Part shown: one piece after another, positions 36,028 to 45,719 of the stretch
Layout of the letters: each line of letters begins with the position of its first letter
Numbering within the stretch: position 1 is the stretch's first letter
Assembly (NCBI GenBank): GCA_024743255.1
Contig: JANSWY010000003.1
Span: 221,327-285,326, forward strand
Length of the DNA stretch: 64,000 nucleotides
Direction of reading: 5' to 3'
Origin: a bacterium
GTDB lineage: Bacteria > Bacteroidota > Bacteroidia > Cytophagales > Cyclobacteriaceae
Made by a program: the position numbers and the translations under genes
The notes under the pieces: model-generated
Seen by the model: only the letters and a program-made list of their open reading frames with translations
Databases searched by the model: none
Told to the model about the DNA's origin: nothing

Positions 36028-36227
36028 TGTTATTCAATAGTTTACCAAGAAAATATATAAAAAAAAGATCAGACTTAATACCCAATTACAATATTTGTAT
36101 TAAAACGAGTCAGGATTTAATTATTTAAATATTTCGGTTTTTAATATTGAAATATATTGCGTTATTTTGTTGTTTGAATCCTGGGACCAGCTACACATGA
36201 GCATGGACTAATGAAACGAATGAATGT

Positions 36228-37232
36228 ATGCTGTTAGCTATACTAAGTGGCGAGAATGAGCCCCTATTGTTTGGGGTCTTCGGGGCTGTGATTATCTTAT
36301 TTTTGCTTGTGGACCTAGGTGTTTTCCACAAAAAACATCAGAAGGTAAGCCAAAAAGAGGCTTTACAACAATCCATCTTTTGGGTTATTGTATCAGCTAT
36401 TTATGGTGTTATCATCTATTTTTATGGTCCAGGACCGCAGGCTTCACTAGAATTTTTCTCGGCTTATGTTACTGAGAAAGCCCTTTCCGTAGATAATATT
36501 TTTGTAATTCTTCTAATCCTTAAATACTTCAAGGTCAAGGAAGAGTACTTTCACAATATCCTATTCTGGGGTATCCTGGGAGCAATTGTATTTAGAGCTG
36601 TCTTCATCTTTGTTGGAGCGCTTCTAATTAGTCAATTCCACTGGATCCTTTACATATTCGGAATCTTCCTAATCTACTCTGGTGTCAAAATCTTCAATGA
36701 GGATGAAGATATGGAGATAGAACCAGAAAAGAATCCAATTGTAAAATGGTCAAGAAAAGTTCTTCCTCTTACTAAGAGTGATTATGATGGCAAATTCTTT
36801 ATCAAAAGAATGGGTAAAGTTATGTTTACTCCATTATTCATCGTGATCCTATTAATTGAATCTACTGACTTAATATTTGCAGTAGACTCAATTCCAGCTG
36901 CTTTCGCGATTACTCAAAATGAATTTGTAATCTATACTTCAAACATCTTCGCAGTAATGGGGCTAAGAGCGATGTTCTTCCTACTTGCGAATGTGTTGGA
37001 TAAATTCTACTTACTACAAAAAGGATTATCTGTTGTACTCATTTTCATCGGAGCAAAAATGTTGCTTGAAAATAGCTACGTACAGCAAGGCCTTGGTTGG
37101 TTATTCAATGTAGAGCACGTTCACATTCCGATATTCTTATCTTTCGGAATCATCATCTTTGCATTAGTTGCATCGATTGTGCTGTCATTGATATTCCCTA
37201 AGAAGCCAGAATTAGTAGAAACTAAATCTTAA
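36228..37232 (+). CDS. TerC/Alx-family integral membrane protein
   Basis: 334 residues with about nine membrane helices. The family marks are clear: F-S-A-Y-V-T-E-K-A-L-S-V-D-N-I-F-V-I, a central cytoplasmic loop, and E-S-T-D-L-I-F-A-V-D-S-I-P-A, which carries acidic residues thought to bind metal. TerC proteins have been tied to manganese export and metalation of exported proteins. The 200-base upstream region was checked for a yybP-ykoY manganese riboswitch and no convincing match was seen. Confidence 0.93.
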   Translation: MLLAILSGENEPLLFGVFGAVIILFLLVDLGVFHKKHQKVSQKEALQQSIFWVIVSAIYGVIIYFYGPGPQASLEFFSAYVTEKALSVDNIFVILLILKYFKVKEEYFHNILFWGILGAIVFRAVFIFVGALLISQFHWILYIFGIFLIYSGVKIFNEDEDMEIEPEKNPIVKWSRKVLPLTKSDYDGKFFIKRMGKVMFTPLFIVILLIESTDLIFAVDSIPAAFAITQNEFVIYTSNIFAVMGLRAMFFLLANVLDKFYLLQKGLSVVLIFIGAKMLLENSYVQQGLGWLFNVEHVHIPIFLSFGIIIFALVASIVLSLIFPKKPELVETKS

Positions 37233-37238
37233 GATTAC

Positions 37239-37760
37239 TTAAAATCCAATTTTACTTCCCTGGTATCCTTGTGATTCTACCTTTTTGATAGATTCTTCTA
37301 CCTTCTCTCTAAGTTGAGTTTTGTAGTTGGCAAGGTTCTTAGCAATCTTTTCATCAAATGATCCTATTATTTGTGCCGCAAGAATTCCGGCATTCTTAGC
37401 ACCATTTAACGCTACAGTTGCAACTGGTACACCTCCCGGCATTTGAAGGATTGATAGAACACTGTCCCAGCCGTCAATTGAGTTGCTTGATTTCACCGGT
37501 ACTCCAATTACAGGAAGAGTAGTCAAAGACGCAACCATACCTGGTAAATGTGCAGCACCACCAGCTCCAGCGATAATAACTTTCAATCCATTATCTCTTG
37601 CTGCTTCTGCATATTCCACCATTCTGTGAGGAGTTCTGTGAGCAGAAACAATTGTGAGCTCAAATTCTACCTTTAGCTCTTCAAGAACTTTGGCTGCCTC
37701 AGACATTACATTTAAATCTGATTGGCTCCCCATTATTATACCTACAACTGGCTTACTCAT
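37239..37760 (-). CDS. purE: N5-carboxyaminoimidazole ribonucleotide mutase
   Basis: 173 residues, class I PurE. It moves the carboxylate of N5-CAIR to give CAIR in purine synthesis. The N-terminal [10 protein letters not shown] (phosphate-binding), S-A-H-R-T-P (active-site His) and the [10 protein letters not shown] loop are all present. It overlaps purK by four bases; the two enzymes act in sequence, so coupling makes sense. Confidence 0.96.
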   Translation of the reverse strand: MSKPVVGIIMGSQSDLNVMSEAAKVLEELKVEFELTIVSAHRTPHRMVEYAEAARDNGLKVIIAGAGGAAHLPGMVASLTTLPVIGVPVKSSNSIDGWDSVLSILQMPGGVPVATVALNGAKNAGILAAQIIGSFDEKIAKNLANYKTQLREKVEESIKKVESQGYQGSKIGF

Positions 37761-38896
37761 GCTTTTACCTTTAAAGTGTTTTTGACTTTATCTGCTTTTT
37801 CTTTTAATCTCTTAATATTCTGATCAACAATGGTGATATGACCCATTTTCCTAAATGGCTTGGTAATCTTTTTACCATAAAGATGAACTGACACACCAGA
37901 TAGACTTAAAACCTCATCTAAACCTTCATAAACGGCATCCCCTGTGAATCCATCCTCTCCTAATAAATTAACCATTGCTGAAGGAACCTTATTAGCTGTA
38001 TCCCCAAGAGGCAATCCATAAATTGATCTCAAATGCTGTTCAAATTGAGAAGTATAGTTAGCTTCAATGGATTGATGACCGCTATTATGAGGCCTTGGTG
38101 CTACTTCATTGACTAGAATCTTGCCTTCTTTCGTAAGAAACATTTCTACGGCCAACAGTCCAGTCATATTTAGTTTTGTGATCACTTCCGTGGCTACTTT
38201 CTGAGCTTCCTCCTCCTCCTCAGCAGTAATCTCAGCTGGGGAAAATAAATACTCAACCAAATTAGCTTCAGGGTGGAATACCAACTCAACAACGGGAAAT
38301 GCCTTCACCTCACCTTTGCTGTTTCTTGATACTATAACAGATAGTTCTTTTTTGAAGTCAATCAGTTTCTCAACAAGGCCTGGAGCGTCAAATCCCTTCT
38401 CAATATCAGCCTCAGTTCTGATTACTTGTACTCCTCTCCCATCATACCCATCTTTACCTAGCTTGTTTACTGCTGGCAAGAAAGAAGCATGATCTTTAAT
38501 CTCATCTTTATTCTCAACCAAAATAAAATCTGCTGTAGGAATTCTATTGGCCTTATAAAAGGTCTTTTGCTTGCGTTTATCCTGAATCAATTCAATAATA
38601 TCAGGTTCTGGGAAAACCGATTTACCCTGTTTTTGAAGTTCTTTGAGTGCATCAGTGTTGACAGCTTCAATTTCTATGGTCACTACATCACAATCAGAAG
38701 CAAAATCGATTACGGTTTGATAATCTTTTAAACTACCAACCTGAAACTCACTTACAATGTCTTTACAAGGTGCATTCGAGTCAGGATCAAGTATCTTGAC
38801 ATCAAGATTGAAATCAATAGCTGATTGAATAAGCATTCGCCCAAGTTGTCCCCCTCCAAGAATGCCGAGTTTTGATTGTGAAATCGGTTTTGCCAT
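37757..38896 (-). CDS. purK: N5-carboxyaminoimidazole ribonucleotide synthase
   Basis: A 379-residue ATP-grasp enzyme. It makes N5-CAIR from AIR, bicarbonate and ATP, feeding PurE. N-terminal [22 protein letters not shown] (ATP loop), [11 protein letters not shown] and [12 protein letters not shown] are characteristic. It is first in the purK-purE operon. TATATTTG (minus strand, 38901-38908) ends four bases before its ATG. Confidence 0.95.
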   Translation of the reverse strand: MAKPISQSKLGILGGGQLGRMLIQSAIDFNLDVKILDPDSNAPCKDIVSEFQVGSLKDYQTVIDFASDCDVVTIEIEAVNTDALKELQKQGKSVFPEPDIIELIQDKRKQKTFYKANRIPTADFILVENKDEIKDHASFLPAVNKLGKDGYDGRGVQVIRTEADIEKGFDAPGLVEKLIDFKKELSVIVSRNSKGEVKAFPVVELVFHPEANLVEYLFSPAEITAEEEEEAQKVATEVITKLNMTGLLAVEMFLTKEGKILVNEVAPRPHNSGHQSIEANYTSQFEQHLRSIYGLPLGDTANKVPSAMVNLLGEDGFTGDAVYEGLDEVLSLSGVSVHLYGKKITKPFRKMGHITIVDQNIKRLKEKADKVKNTLKVKA

Positions 38897-38900
38897 GGTG

Positions 38901-38908
38901 CAAATATA
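38901..38908 (-). promoter_or_regulatory. -7 box TATATTTG 4 bases before the purK ATG
   Basis: An exact TAnnTTTG on the minus strand, followed by CACC and the ATG. It predicts a leaderless purK-purE mRNA. Confidence 0.55.
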
Positions 38909-39057
38909 TGTAAGTGGGAGTTAAAAACTAGCTCAAAAACAACTCGCACAACCTTTACAGAAAGTGAAAATCAAGCCATTAAGAAATAAGCAGGATTTTT
39001 CGTAAATTTAGATGCAGATAAACACAAGCGCCCCTCTTCTGTTCACCGAATTGCAAA

Positions 39058-39852
39058 ATGAAAACACTAATTCTAGCCGTGACTTGTGTCATATTGTCTG
39101 GGGCATTCCAATCCTCCTCAGCTCAATACCAGCCTCCTCCAAGAAAGGAGCTTCGATCTACTAATGGAGTATGGTTTGGTATTTACACCAAATATCATTT
39201 TAATGAGAAATGGGCATACTATGGTGAATACCATCTGAGAAGAAAAGAAGGCATCCAAAAAATGGGTCAAATCTACCTCAGAGTGGGGGCAACTTATAAA
39301 GTAGCCAAATATCTTGATCTTACTGTTGGATTTGTAAACCCATACTACTGGGCCCCAAATCCTGAAGAACCCAATATGGACAAAGTAGTTCCTCAATATA
39401 GAGGTTGGCAACAAGCTGTACTCGCTACTCCTTTTGATCACATCAAAGTGATGCATCAGTTCCGGTTAGAGCAGCGATTTAGGAGAGATTATAGACACGA
39501 TGCTCCTTTTAAATTGACACATAGATTTCGATATAAGATTACTGCGTACCTCCCACTAAATCACAAAGACTTTGGCCCTGGAACACTTTTTATGGCACTT
39601 TACAATGAAATATTTATTCAGGCGGGGAAATCGGTAGTGTATAATCACTTCGAGGATAATAGGGCATTTATTGGTCTCGGATACAATCTTAACAGATCCA
39701 TCCAGTTGCAATCAGGTTATATGTACTCTTTTCGACATGATGGTGCGCCACATCGATATGAAAATAGAAACATAATTCGGTTTAATATCATACACCACTT
39801 AGACTTTCACCTTGAAAGACAGCCAAAAGCCAGAGATATACCAATCCATTAG
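39058..39852 (+). CDS. DUF2490 outer-membrane beta-barrel protein
   Basis: 264 residues with a signal peptide (cleavage after S-S-A-Q). The mature part shows alternating amphipathic strands rich in aromatic residues (W-F-G-I-Y-T-K-Y-H-F, F-R-L-E-Q-R-F, L-T-H-R-F-R-Y-K) as in DUF2490, a family of predicted outer-membrane barrels in Bacteroidota. It does not end in Phe or Tyr, which is slightly unusual for a barrel. Function unknown. Monocistronic. Confidence 0.8.
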   Translation: MKTLILAVTCVILSGAFQSSSAQYQPPPRKELRSTNGVWFGIYTKYHFNEKWAYYGEYHLRRKEGIQKMGQIYLRVGATYKVAKYLDLTVGFVNPYYWAPNPEEPNMDKVVPQYRGWQQAVLATPFDHIKVMHQFRLEQRFRRDYRHDAPFKLTHRFRYKITAYLPLNHKDFGPGTLFMALYNEIFIQAGKSVVYNHFEDNRAFIGLGYNLNRSIQLQSGYMYSFRHDGAPHRYENRNIIRFNIIHHLDFHLERQPKARDIPIH

Positions 39853-39893
39853 ACCACTCATGTATTTCCAATTTCACGATTCATAAAATCCAA

Positions 39894-39901
39894 TATATTT
39901 G
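39894..39901 (+). promoter_or_regulatory. -7 box TATATTTG for the S9 peptidase gene
   Basis: An exact TAnnTTTG, 25 bases before the ATG at 39927. No clear -33 TTTG at the expected distance. Confidence 0.4.
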
Positions 39902-39926
39902 TCGGTCCTAACAATTATTCCAAACT

Positions 39927-42092
39927 ATGATGAAAAGATTTGCTTTCCTATCTGCAATGTTGATTAGTGCACTTTCCTGGGCACAGAAAGAGATTCAAGT
40001 TGAGAACTTTTATGATGGCACATTCTCTCAAGAAAGAGTAAGAAGCCTAAACTGGATGAATGATGGTCTTTATTACTCTGAGTTATCAGGAAATAATGTC
40101 ATCAAAAACAAAGTTACCGACGCTAGTACAGTTGCAACTCTTGTGAATGGTGATTCATTAGGTATCAATATCGATGATTATACATTTAGTTCTGATGAAT
40201 CCAAGGTTCTATTAATGACTGAAAGAGAATCTATTTACAGAAGGTCATTCACCGCTGAATATTACATGTATGACATGAAGAACAAAGTTTTCTCGAAGCT
40301 ATCAGAAAATGGGCCTCAATCATACGCTACTTTTTCTCCTGATGGCAAACAGGTGGCCTTCACCAGAGACAACAACATCTTTACTGTAAGGCTGGATAAT
40401 ATGAATGAGGAACAAATCACGAAAGATGGAAAATTCAACAGCATCATTAATGGAAGCAGTGACTGGGTATATGAAGAAGAGTTCTCGATAACCAAAGCAT
40501 TTTTCTGGTCTCCGGACAGCAAAAAAATCGCTTATATCAAGTTTGATGAAAGTGCTGTAAGAGAATACAATATGCAAACTTGGAATGATGGTGCACTTTA
40601 CCCGGAAGACTATAAATTTAAGTATCCTAAAGCAGGAGAAAGCAATTCAATTGTAAATGTCTATTTCCATGACATTAAGGAGAACAAGAAGACAAAGGTT
40701 GATTTAGGCAAAGAAACAGATATCTACCTTCCTAGAATTCAATGGACTAAGAATCCGAACACCCTTTCAATCATCAAACTAAACAGGCTTCAAAACAGAT
40801 TAGATATCATACACGCAGATGCCAGAAATGGAAGTACAGATTTAATCTATACTGATAAATCAAAAACATACATAGACATTACTTACACGGATGATTTGAC
40901 TTACCTGAATAATGGCACTCAATTCATCTATTCCAGCGAAAAAGATGGATATAAGCATTTCTACCTTCATTCAATGGACGGCCAGTTGGTAAACCAAATC
41001 ACAAAAGGTAAATGGGATGCCGTTTCTATGGTAGCTCTCGACCAAAGCAAAAAAACTCCTGTGTTGTATTTTATCTCAACAGAAGACTCTCCTATGGAAA
41101 GACATCTGTACAGGGTAAGTGGTAATGGCAAAGGAAAAGTAAAAATGAGTTTGGATGCAGGTTGGAATAGCGCAGATATGAGCAATGATGCGAAATATTA
41201 CGTTCTTTCAAACAGCAGCGCAACTTCACCATTGAAGGTTAGTTTATTTCAGAATAAAGGTAATAAGTTGGTTAAAGTGCTAAAAGATAATGCTTCACTA
41301 AAGAAGAGAGTAAAAGACTTCCAACTAGCTGATAAAAAATTCTTCTCTTTTGAGACAGTGGACCAATGGGATCTGAATGGATACTTTCTATTCCCAAATG
41401 AGTTTGACTCCACCAAAACATACCCTGTTTTTCTATATCAATACAGCGGACCCGGTTCTCAAAATGTAACCAATAGCTGGGCAGGAAGACACTATTACTA
41501 CCACCAGATGCTTACTCAGAAAGGATATATCGTTGCTGTAGTTGACAACCGAGGCACTGGAGGAAGAGGTACTGAATTCAAAAATATGACTTACAAGCAG
41601 CTTGGTAAGCTGGAAACTGAAGATCACATCGAAGCGGCGAAATTCTTCCAGACTCTACCATTTGTTGACGATGATAGAATAGGAATCTGGGGATGGAGCT
41701 ACGGTGGATATATGTCATCTTTAGTGATGATGAAAGGCGCGAAATACTTTAAAGCCGGAGTAGCTGTTGCACCAGTTACTACATGGAGATATTATGATAC
41801 AATTTACACGGAAAGATATTTACAAAGACCGCAGGATAACCCAGAAGGATATGATGATAATTCTCCGAACTCTCATGTAGATAAGTTGGAAGGAAAACTA
41901 TTATTGATCCATGGTACGGGAGATGATAATGTGCATTTCCAAAATGCCGTTGCATTACAGAATGAGCTTATTAAAAATGGCAAACAATTCCAGAGCTTCT
42001 ATTATCCTGATAAGGCGCATAGTATTTCAGGATTAGCAACAAGACATCATTTATATAAGATGATGGCCAATTTTGTGCTTGAAAATCTATAA
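39927..42092 (+). CDS. Dipeptidyl peptidase IV-like serine peptidase (family S9)
   Basis: 721 residues with a signal peptide (cleavage near S-W-A-Q). An eight-bladed propeller (about 40-470, with the DPP IV Y-E-E-E-F double-Glu motif in W-V-Y-E-E-E-F that binds the substrate amino end) leads into an alpha/beta hydrolase domain. The nucleophile Ser is in G-W-S-Y-G-G (about 590), with Asp in H-G-T-G-D-D-N and His in K-A-H-S-I (about 697). It removes X-Pro or X-Ala dipeptides in the periplasm or outside. A start one codon later is equally possible. Confidence 0.93.
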   Translation: MMKRFAFLSAMLISALSWAQKEIQVENFYDGTFSQERVRSLNWMNDGLYYSELSGNNVIKNKVTDASTVATLVNGDSLGINIDDYTFSSDESKVLLMTERESIYRRSFTAEYYMYDMKNKVFSKLSENGPQSYATFSPDGKQVAFTRDNNIFTVRLDNMNEEQITKDGKFNSIINGSSDWVYEEEFSITKAFFWSPDSKKIAYIKFDESAVREYNMQTWNDGALYPEDYKFKYPKAGESNSIVNVYFHDIKENKKTKVDLGKETDIYLPRIQWTKNPNTLSIIKLNRLQNRLDIIHADARNGSTDLIYTDKSKTYIDITYTDDLTYLNNGTQFIYSSEKDGYKHFYLHSMDGQLVNQITKGKWDAVSMVALDQSKKTPVLYFISTEDSPMERHLYRVSGNGKGKVKMSLDAGWNSADMSNDAKYYVLSNSSATSPLKVSLFQNKGNKLVKVLKDNASLKKRVKDFQLADKKFFSFETVDQWDLNGYFLFPNEFDSTKTYPVFLYQYSGPGSQNVTNSWAGRHYYYHQMLTQKGYIVAVVDNRGTGGRGTEFKNMTYKQLGKLETEDHIEAAKFFQTLPFVDDDRIGIWGWSYGGYMSSLVMMKGAKYFKAGVAVAPVTTWRYYDTIYTERYLQRPQDNPEGYDDNSPNSHVDKLEGKLLLIHGTGDDNVHFQNAVALQNELIKNGKQFQSFYYPDKAHSISGLATRHHLYKMMANFVLENL

Positions 42093-42115
42093 TTTGAGGT
42101 CACACCGCCTCCTGG

Positions 42116-42994
42116 ATGAAAAGAAATGTATTAATTGTCGCTAATCCCTACTCAGGGCCAAAGAAATCTATTGAAACAGTGATAGGTTTTAAGGAATATC
42201 TTGATGCTCAGGATATTCCTTACGACTTTTATTATACCTCCAAACAAAGAAATGCCCAGAAAACGGTTCAGCATTTCCTAAAAGGCGATCATTCCGATCT
42301 TGTAATTCTGGGTGGTGATGGCACAATTAATGAAGCTGTAAATGGACTTGGGGATAAGGACATTCCTATTTCTATAATCCCAACCGGAACAGGAAACGAC
42401 TTTTGTAAAATGTTGGATCTTGGCAAAAAGCTAAAAGACAAATTCGAAACTGCGGCACATGCTGATCCAAAATCCGTAGACGCAGGACTTTGTAATGATC
42501 GGATTTTCATGAATGGCGTTGGAATTGGGTTTGATGGTGAGATTGTAGTTGAAATGATGAATAATAGCACCATGCTTAACGGGCAGGCAGCTTATTATTA
42601 TCATGTGGTGCGAATCCTCTCTACATACAAGGAAAAGGAATTCAACTACCAAATAGATGGAGAACCTTTTTACAAGAAATTAATTTTACTAACCATCGCG
42701 AATGGCACCACATTCGGTGGTGGCTTCAAATTAACTCCGGACGCAAAAATTGATGATGGTTTTCTCAATGTTTGCCAGATTGAAAGACTGTCTCCTGCTA
42801 AGAGATATCTCAATGTGCTCAGACTACAAAACGGCACACACAATGCCTTGAAAGCTGTTACATTTTATGAATCCAAAGAAGTGAAGATTGATGAATCTCC
42901 TATTCTAAATGCTCATATAGATGGGGAGTATCTTGGGAAGCCTCCTTTTAATATTTCTGTGCTTCCGGGGAGGTTTAGGATTAGGACTAATTAG
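42116..42994 (+). CDS. Diacylglycerol/sphingosine-type lipid kinase (YegS/DagK family)
   Basis: 292 residues. The catalytic domain has the nucleotide motif V-I-L-G-G-D-G-T-I-N-E-A near residue 60, then I-P-T-G-T-G-N-D-F, and a C-terminal beta-sandwich with the usual T-P-D-A-K-I-D-D-G-F. It phosphorylates a lipid alcohol, such as diacylglycerol or a sphingoid base, at the inner membrane. Its stop codon TAG provides the first AG of the heptamer repeat that follows, so copy-number changes would not alter the protein. Confidence 0.9.
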   Translation: MKRNVLIVANPYSGPKKSIETVIGFKEYLDAQDIPYDFYYTSKQRNAQKTVQHFLKGDHSDLVILGGDGTINEAVNGLGDKDIPISIIPTGTGNDFCKMLDLGKKLKDKFETAAHADPKSVDAGLCNDRIFMNGVGIGFDGEIVVEMMNNSTMLNGQAAYYYHVVRILSTYKEKEFNYQIDGEPFYKKLILLTIANGTTFGGGFKLTPDAKIDDGFLNVCQIERLSPAKRYLNVLRLQNGTHNALKAVTFYESKEVKIDESPILNAHIDGEYLGKPPFNISVLPGRFRIRTN

Positions 42995-43064
42995 TTGTCA
43001 GTTGTCAGTTGTCAGTTGTCAGTTGTCAGTTGTCAGTTGTCAGTAAACGAGTTGCGGGTTGCGG
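42993..43064. repeat. Heptanucleotide tandem repeat, (AGTTGTC)x7 plus (GTTGCGG)x2
   Basis: Seven exact copies of AGTTGTC run from 42993 to 43041, with a partial eighth, then GTTGCGG repeated twice (43051-43064). It fills the short convergent gap between the lipid kinase and lgt genes. Heptamer arrays like this are known in intergenic DNA of several bacterial groups. Translating it gives an artefact peptide repeat, so no gene is called. Confidence 0.95.
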
Positions 43065-43114
43065 GTTTGTTCTCCTGCGGAGAACTTTCGGGTTTAGGAT
43101 TCAGGAATTCTATC

Positions 43115-43894
43115 TTAGGATTTAGCCTTCTCCGCCTTCTTAAGGAATTTCACATAGAAATAAAGCACAATACTTATTAAAATCAGTGATATAAACTGTG
43201 AGTGTGATAGTACATCATCGATGATATAACCTCTTGCTTCATCTCCTCTGAAAATTTCTATTACTCCTCTTCCTAGGGCGTAAAGCATTATGTAAATGAA
43301 AAATAACTGTCCTTCAAATCTTTGATACCTCTTGAACATGAACAGTATTACCATGATTGTGAGAATCAAAGTGACACTATACAATTGCGTTGGGTGAAGC
43401 GGTACATGTAATGGTGCCTTTGATGCTTCATGTGTGAATGTTATTGCAAGTGGACCGTCTGATGGGATTCCATAACAGCAACCCGCCATAAAGCACCCCA
43501 TTCTTCCAAATGCATGTATGATCGTGCCTGTAATTGCTATAATATCCAGCATCGGCAATACAGGCAGTTTATTCTTTCTGAAGTACCAGATCACGGTTGG
43601 AATCACAAATAGCAAGGAGCCATAAAACACAAAACCTGTTCTGAAACCTTTTAGCATATTGGATGGAGGGTTGAAATAATAACCCGGGTTCTCCAAATAA
43701 AAAAGGACCTTACCACCAACGAAAGCCATAACAATGATGTAAATAGCTAAGGTTTGAATCTTTTCTTTCTCTACACCCAACTCCTTCTTAGCAGTTCTTG
43801 ATACATACCAAAAACCCATTGCAGCTCCCAGGGCAATCAATACACCGTAAGAATAAATTGTAGTGTCACCAAAATGAAGAAATTCAGGATGCAT
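43115..43894 (-). CDS. lgt: Prolipoprotein diacylglyceryl transferase
   Basis: 259 residues, seven membrane helices. It attaches diacylglycerol to the lipobox Cys of prelipoproteins, needed by the many lipoproteins in this window. The Lgt signature H-A-F-G-R-M-G-C-F-M-A-G-C-C-Y-G is intact, with H-P-T-Q-L-Y and G-R-G-V-I-E-I-F-R-G-D later in the chain. Length is somewhat short but normal for Bacteroidota. Monocistronic, 42 bases downstream of the symporter gene on the same strand. Confidence 0.93.
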   Translation of the reverse strand: MHPEFLHFGDTTIYSYGVLIALGAAMGFWYVSRTAKKELGVEKEKIQTLAIYIIVMAFVGGKVLFYLENPGYYFNPPSNMLKGFRTGFVFYGSLLFVIPTVIWYFRKNKLPVLPMLDIIAITGTIIHAFGRMGCFMAGCCYGIPSDGPLAITFTHEASKAPLHVPLHPTQLYSVTLILTIMVILFMFKRYQRFEGQLFFIYIMLYALGRGVIEIFRGDEARGYIIDDVLSHSQFISLILISIVLYFYVKFLKKAEKAKS

Positions 43895-43936
43895 CAGTTA
43901 TCTCTTTTATTCTAAAACTTATTTTTCTCAGTAAAA

Positions 43937-45661
43937 TTATGTGCCCTTGGTTGCTGGAAATAATTTCAAACCAAATGTAAAAATCAATGACCACAACACA
44001 ACCGATAACGCTCCTATTGGATTTAGCCATAAAAAACTAAGCGCTTTTCGGCATGCATCTGGATGTTGGGTTATACCCATTGTTTGAAGTAAATAGGGTG
44101 AATGTAAAGTCAATTGACCTGCTTCATCAATGTAAACACTATCAAAAAAGAATACAGTTAGTATTCCCATGGTCATGCCTGAAATGACAGTTTTAGCATT
44201 GATTGGTTTTACAAAAAGGAGAATAAATACTCCTAAAATACTTCCGTAAAAGTAACTTCCTATCTCATTTACTAATTCAATAATGGAATTGGTTTCACCA
44301 AATAATAATGCTACAGCAGTCGCAAACACACCCCAAAATAATGTGGCCAATCTGCTAGCCTTTAAATAAAATCCAGTTGGCCTGTTCTCAACTTTGGAAA
44401 ATCTCTTATACCAATCCATCACAGAGCTTGCTGCCAATGAATTCAATCCACTATCAATACTGGAAAGAGCCGCGGCAAATATTGCTGCTATTATCAGACC
44501 AATTATACCATTAGGCAATTCTGTCAATATAAAGTAAGGCACAACATAATTGGTATCATTTCTATTTTCTCCGTCCTTATGAAGACTCAAATGCTGACTA
44601 TTTACTACTGCCTGATCTGCTGATTTCAGATTTGATTTCGCAACTGTCCCTTCTATGTATTGATAAGCTAATTGTTTTCTTTTCTCGTGAAGTTGCATAT
44701 GTTCTTCTGCTAGTTGAACTTCCTGAAATTCTCCATTCTGTGGAGCAAAATTTTGAGGTGCAGGATTGAACACATAGTATGAATAGAGCAAAGCACCAAT
44801 CAAAAGCATAAAGAAAACCATAGGTATCTTGAACACTGCCGTCATTAGTAGTCCAACTCTGGAGTCTTTTAATGATTTTGCTGTTAACAACCGCTGTACT
44901 TGTGATTGATCTGTCCCAAAATACGATAGCATCAAAAACATGCTGGCAATAGTTCCAGCCCAGATATTATATTTCGTTCCAGATTCAAATGAAAAGTTTA
45001 GTGTTTGAAGTTTTCCCAGAGCTCCTGATACCTTTAAAGATTCCATTGCTCCAATTCCATCAGGAAGTTTGATGACAATCCAGAAAAAGATGAAAATCAA
45101 ACCAATCATCATCACTACCATCTGCTTCACATCGGTTCTGATTACTCCTGTGATCCCACCAAAAGTGGTATAAATAGTAGCGCTGATTCCAATTATGATG
45201 ACGGTTAACCAAAGAGGCAAATCAAGTATCAAAGACAATACATAGCTTGGTGCAGCAACAATAGCTCCCATGGCCAATCCTCTTGAGAGCAAAAACAAAA
45301 AGCTGGTAACCAATCTCACTCGTATTCCAAATTTTTGCTCCAATGCCTCATAGGCGGTAAAGGCTCTGAGTTGATGATAGAATGGCACTATTGTGATGCA
45401 TAAAATCACAATGGCAATTGGTAAACCGAGGTACATCTGAACAAACTGCATGTCATTTGTGAATGCCTGCCCTGTTGTCCCGATAAAAGAAATAGCTGAA
45501 GCTTGAGTCGCCATGATAGAAATTCCCATCGCCCACCAAGGCATAGACCTGTTGGCTAAGAGTAGCTCTTCTGCATTTTTTGTGGTCTTTGCATGTTTGG
45601 TGCCATCCCAAAGTATGTAAGCAAAAAATGCTAATAATATGATCCAATCAAGATAATTCAA
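43937..45661 (-). CDS. Sodium:solute symporter (SSS family)
   Basis: About 574 residues with 13 or more membrane helices. SSS marks include the N-terminal L-D-W-I-I-L, M-G-I-S-I-M-A-T-Q-A-S-A-I-S-F and a late A-A-L-S-S-I-D-S-G-L-N-S-L-A segment with conserved sodium-site Ser residues. No ATG exists near the start; a TTG at 45659-45661 gives M-N-Y-L-D-W, and a TTG two codons upstream is also possible. The transported solute (sugar, amino acid, sialic acid or other) is not identifiable. It is divergent from the aldose-epimerase gene, which makes a sugar or polyol plausible. Confidence 0.88.
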   Translation of the reverse strand: MNYLDWIILLAFFAYILWDGTKHAKTTKNAEELLLANRSMPWWAMGISIMATQASAISFIGTTGQAFTNDMQFVQMYLGLPIAIVILCITIVPFYHQLRAFTAYEALEQKFGIRVRLVTSFLFLLSRGLAMGAIVAAPSYVLSLILDLPLWLTVIIIGISATIYTTFGGITGVIRTDVKQMVVMMIGLIFIFFWIVIKLPDGIGAMESLKVSGALGKLQTLNFSFESGTKYNIWAGTIASMFLMLSYFGTDQSQVQRLLTAKSLKDSRVGLLMTAVFKIPMVFFMLLIGALLYSYYVFNPAPQNFAPQNGEFQEVQLAEEHMQLHEKRKQLAYQYIEGTVAKSNLKSADQAVVNSQHLSLHKDGENRNDTNYVVPYFILTELPNGIIGLIIAAIFAAALSSIDSGLNSLAASSVMDWYKRFSKVENRPTGFYLKASRLATLFWGVFATAVALLFGETNSIIELVNEIGSYFYGSILGVFILLFVKPINAKTVISGMTMGILTVFFFDSVYIDEAGQLTLHSPYLLQTMGITQHPDACRKALSFLWLNPIGALSVVLWSLIFTFGLKLFPATKGT

Positions 45662-45692
45662 GCACAAAAGGTCTGATTCGCCTCTAAACTAC

Positions 45693-45700
45693 TAAATTTG
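45693..45700 (+). promoter_or_regulatory. -7 box TAAATTTG for the aldose-epimerase gene
   Basis: An exact TAnnTTTG, 19 bases before the ATG at 45720, in the short spacer divergent from the symporter gene. Confidence 0.45.
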
Positions 45701-45719
45701 GTTTCAGACACCTCAAGTT

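Noticed and set aside
36028..36227. Possible yybP-ykoY manganese riboswitch before the terC-like gene
   Set aside because: TerC genes often have one, but I could not find the conserved loop sequences; GGGACCAGCTAC is only superficially similar. A covariance search would decide.
42995..43180. Open frame coding a repeated V-V-S-C-Q-L-S peptide
   Set aside because: It is a translation of the heptamer array and overlaps the lgt gene end; the peptide pattern is a known artefact of such repeats.
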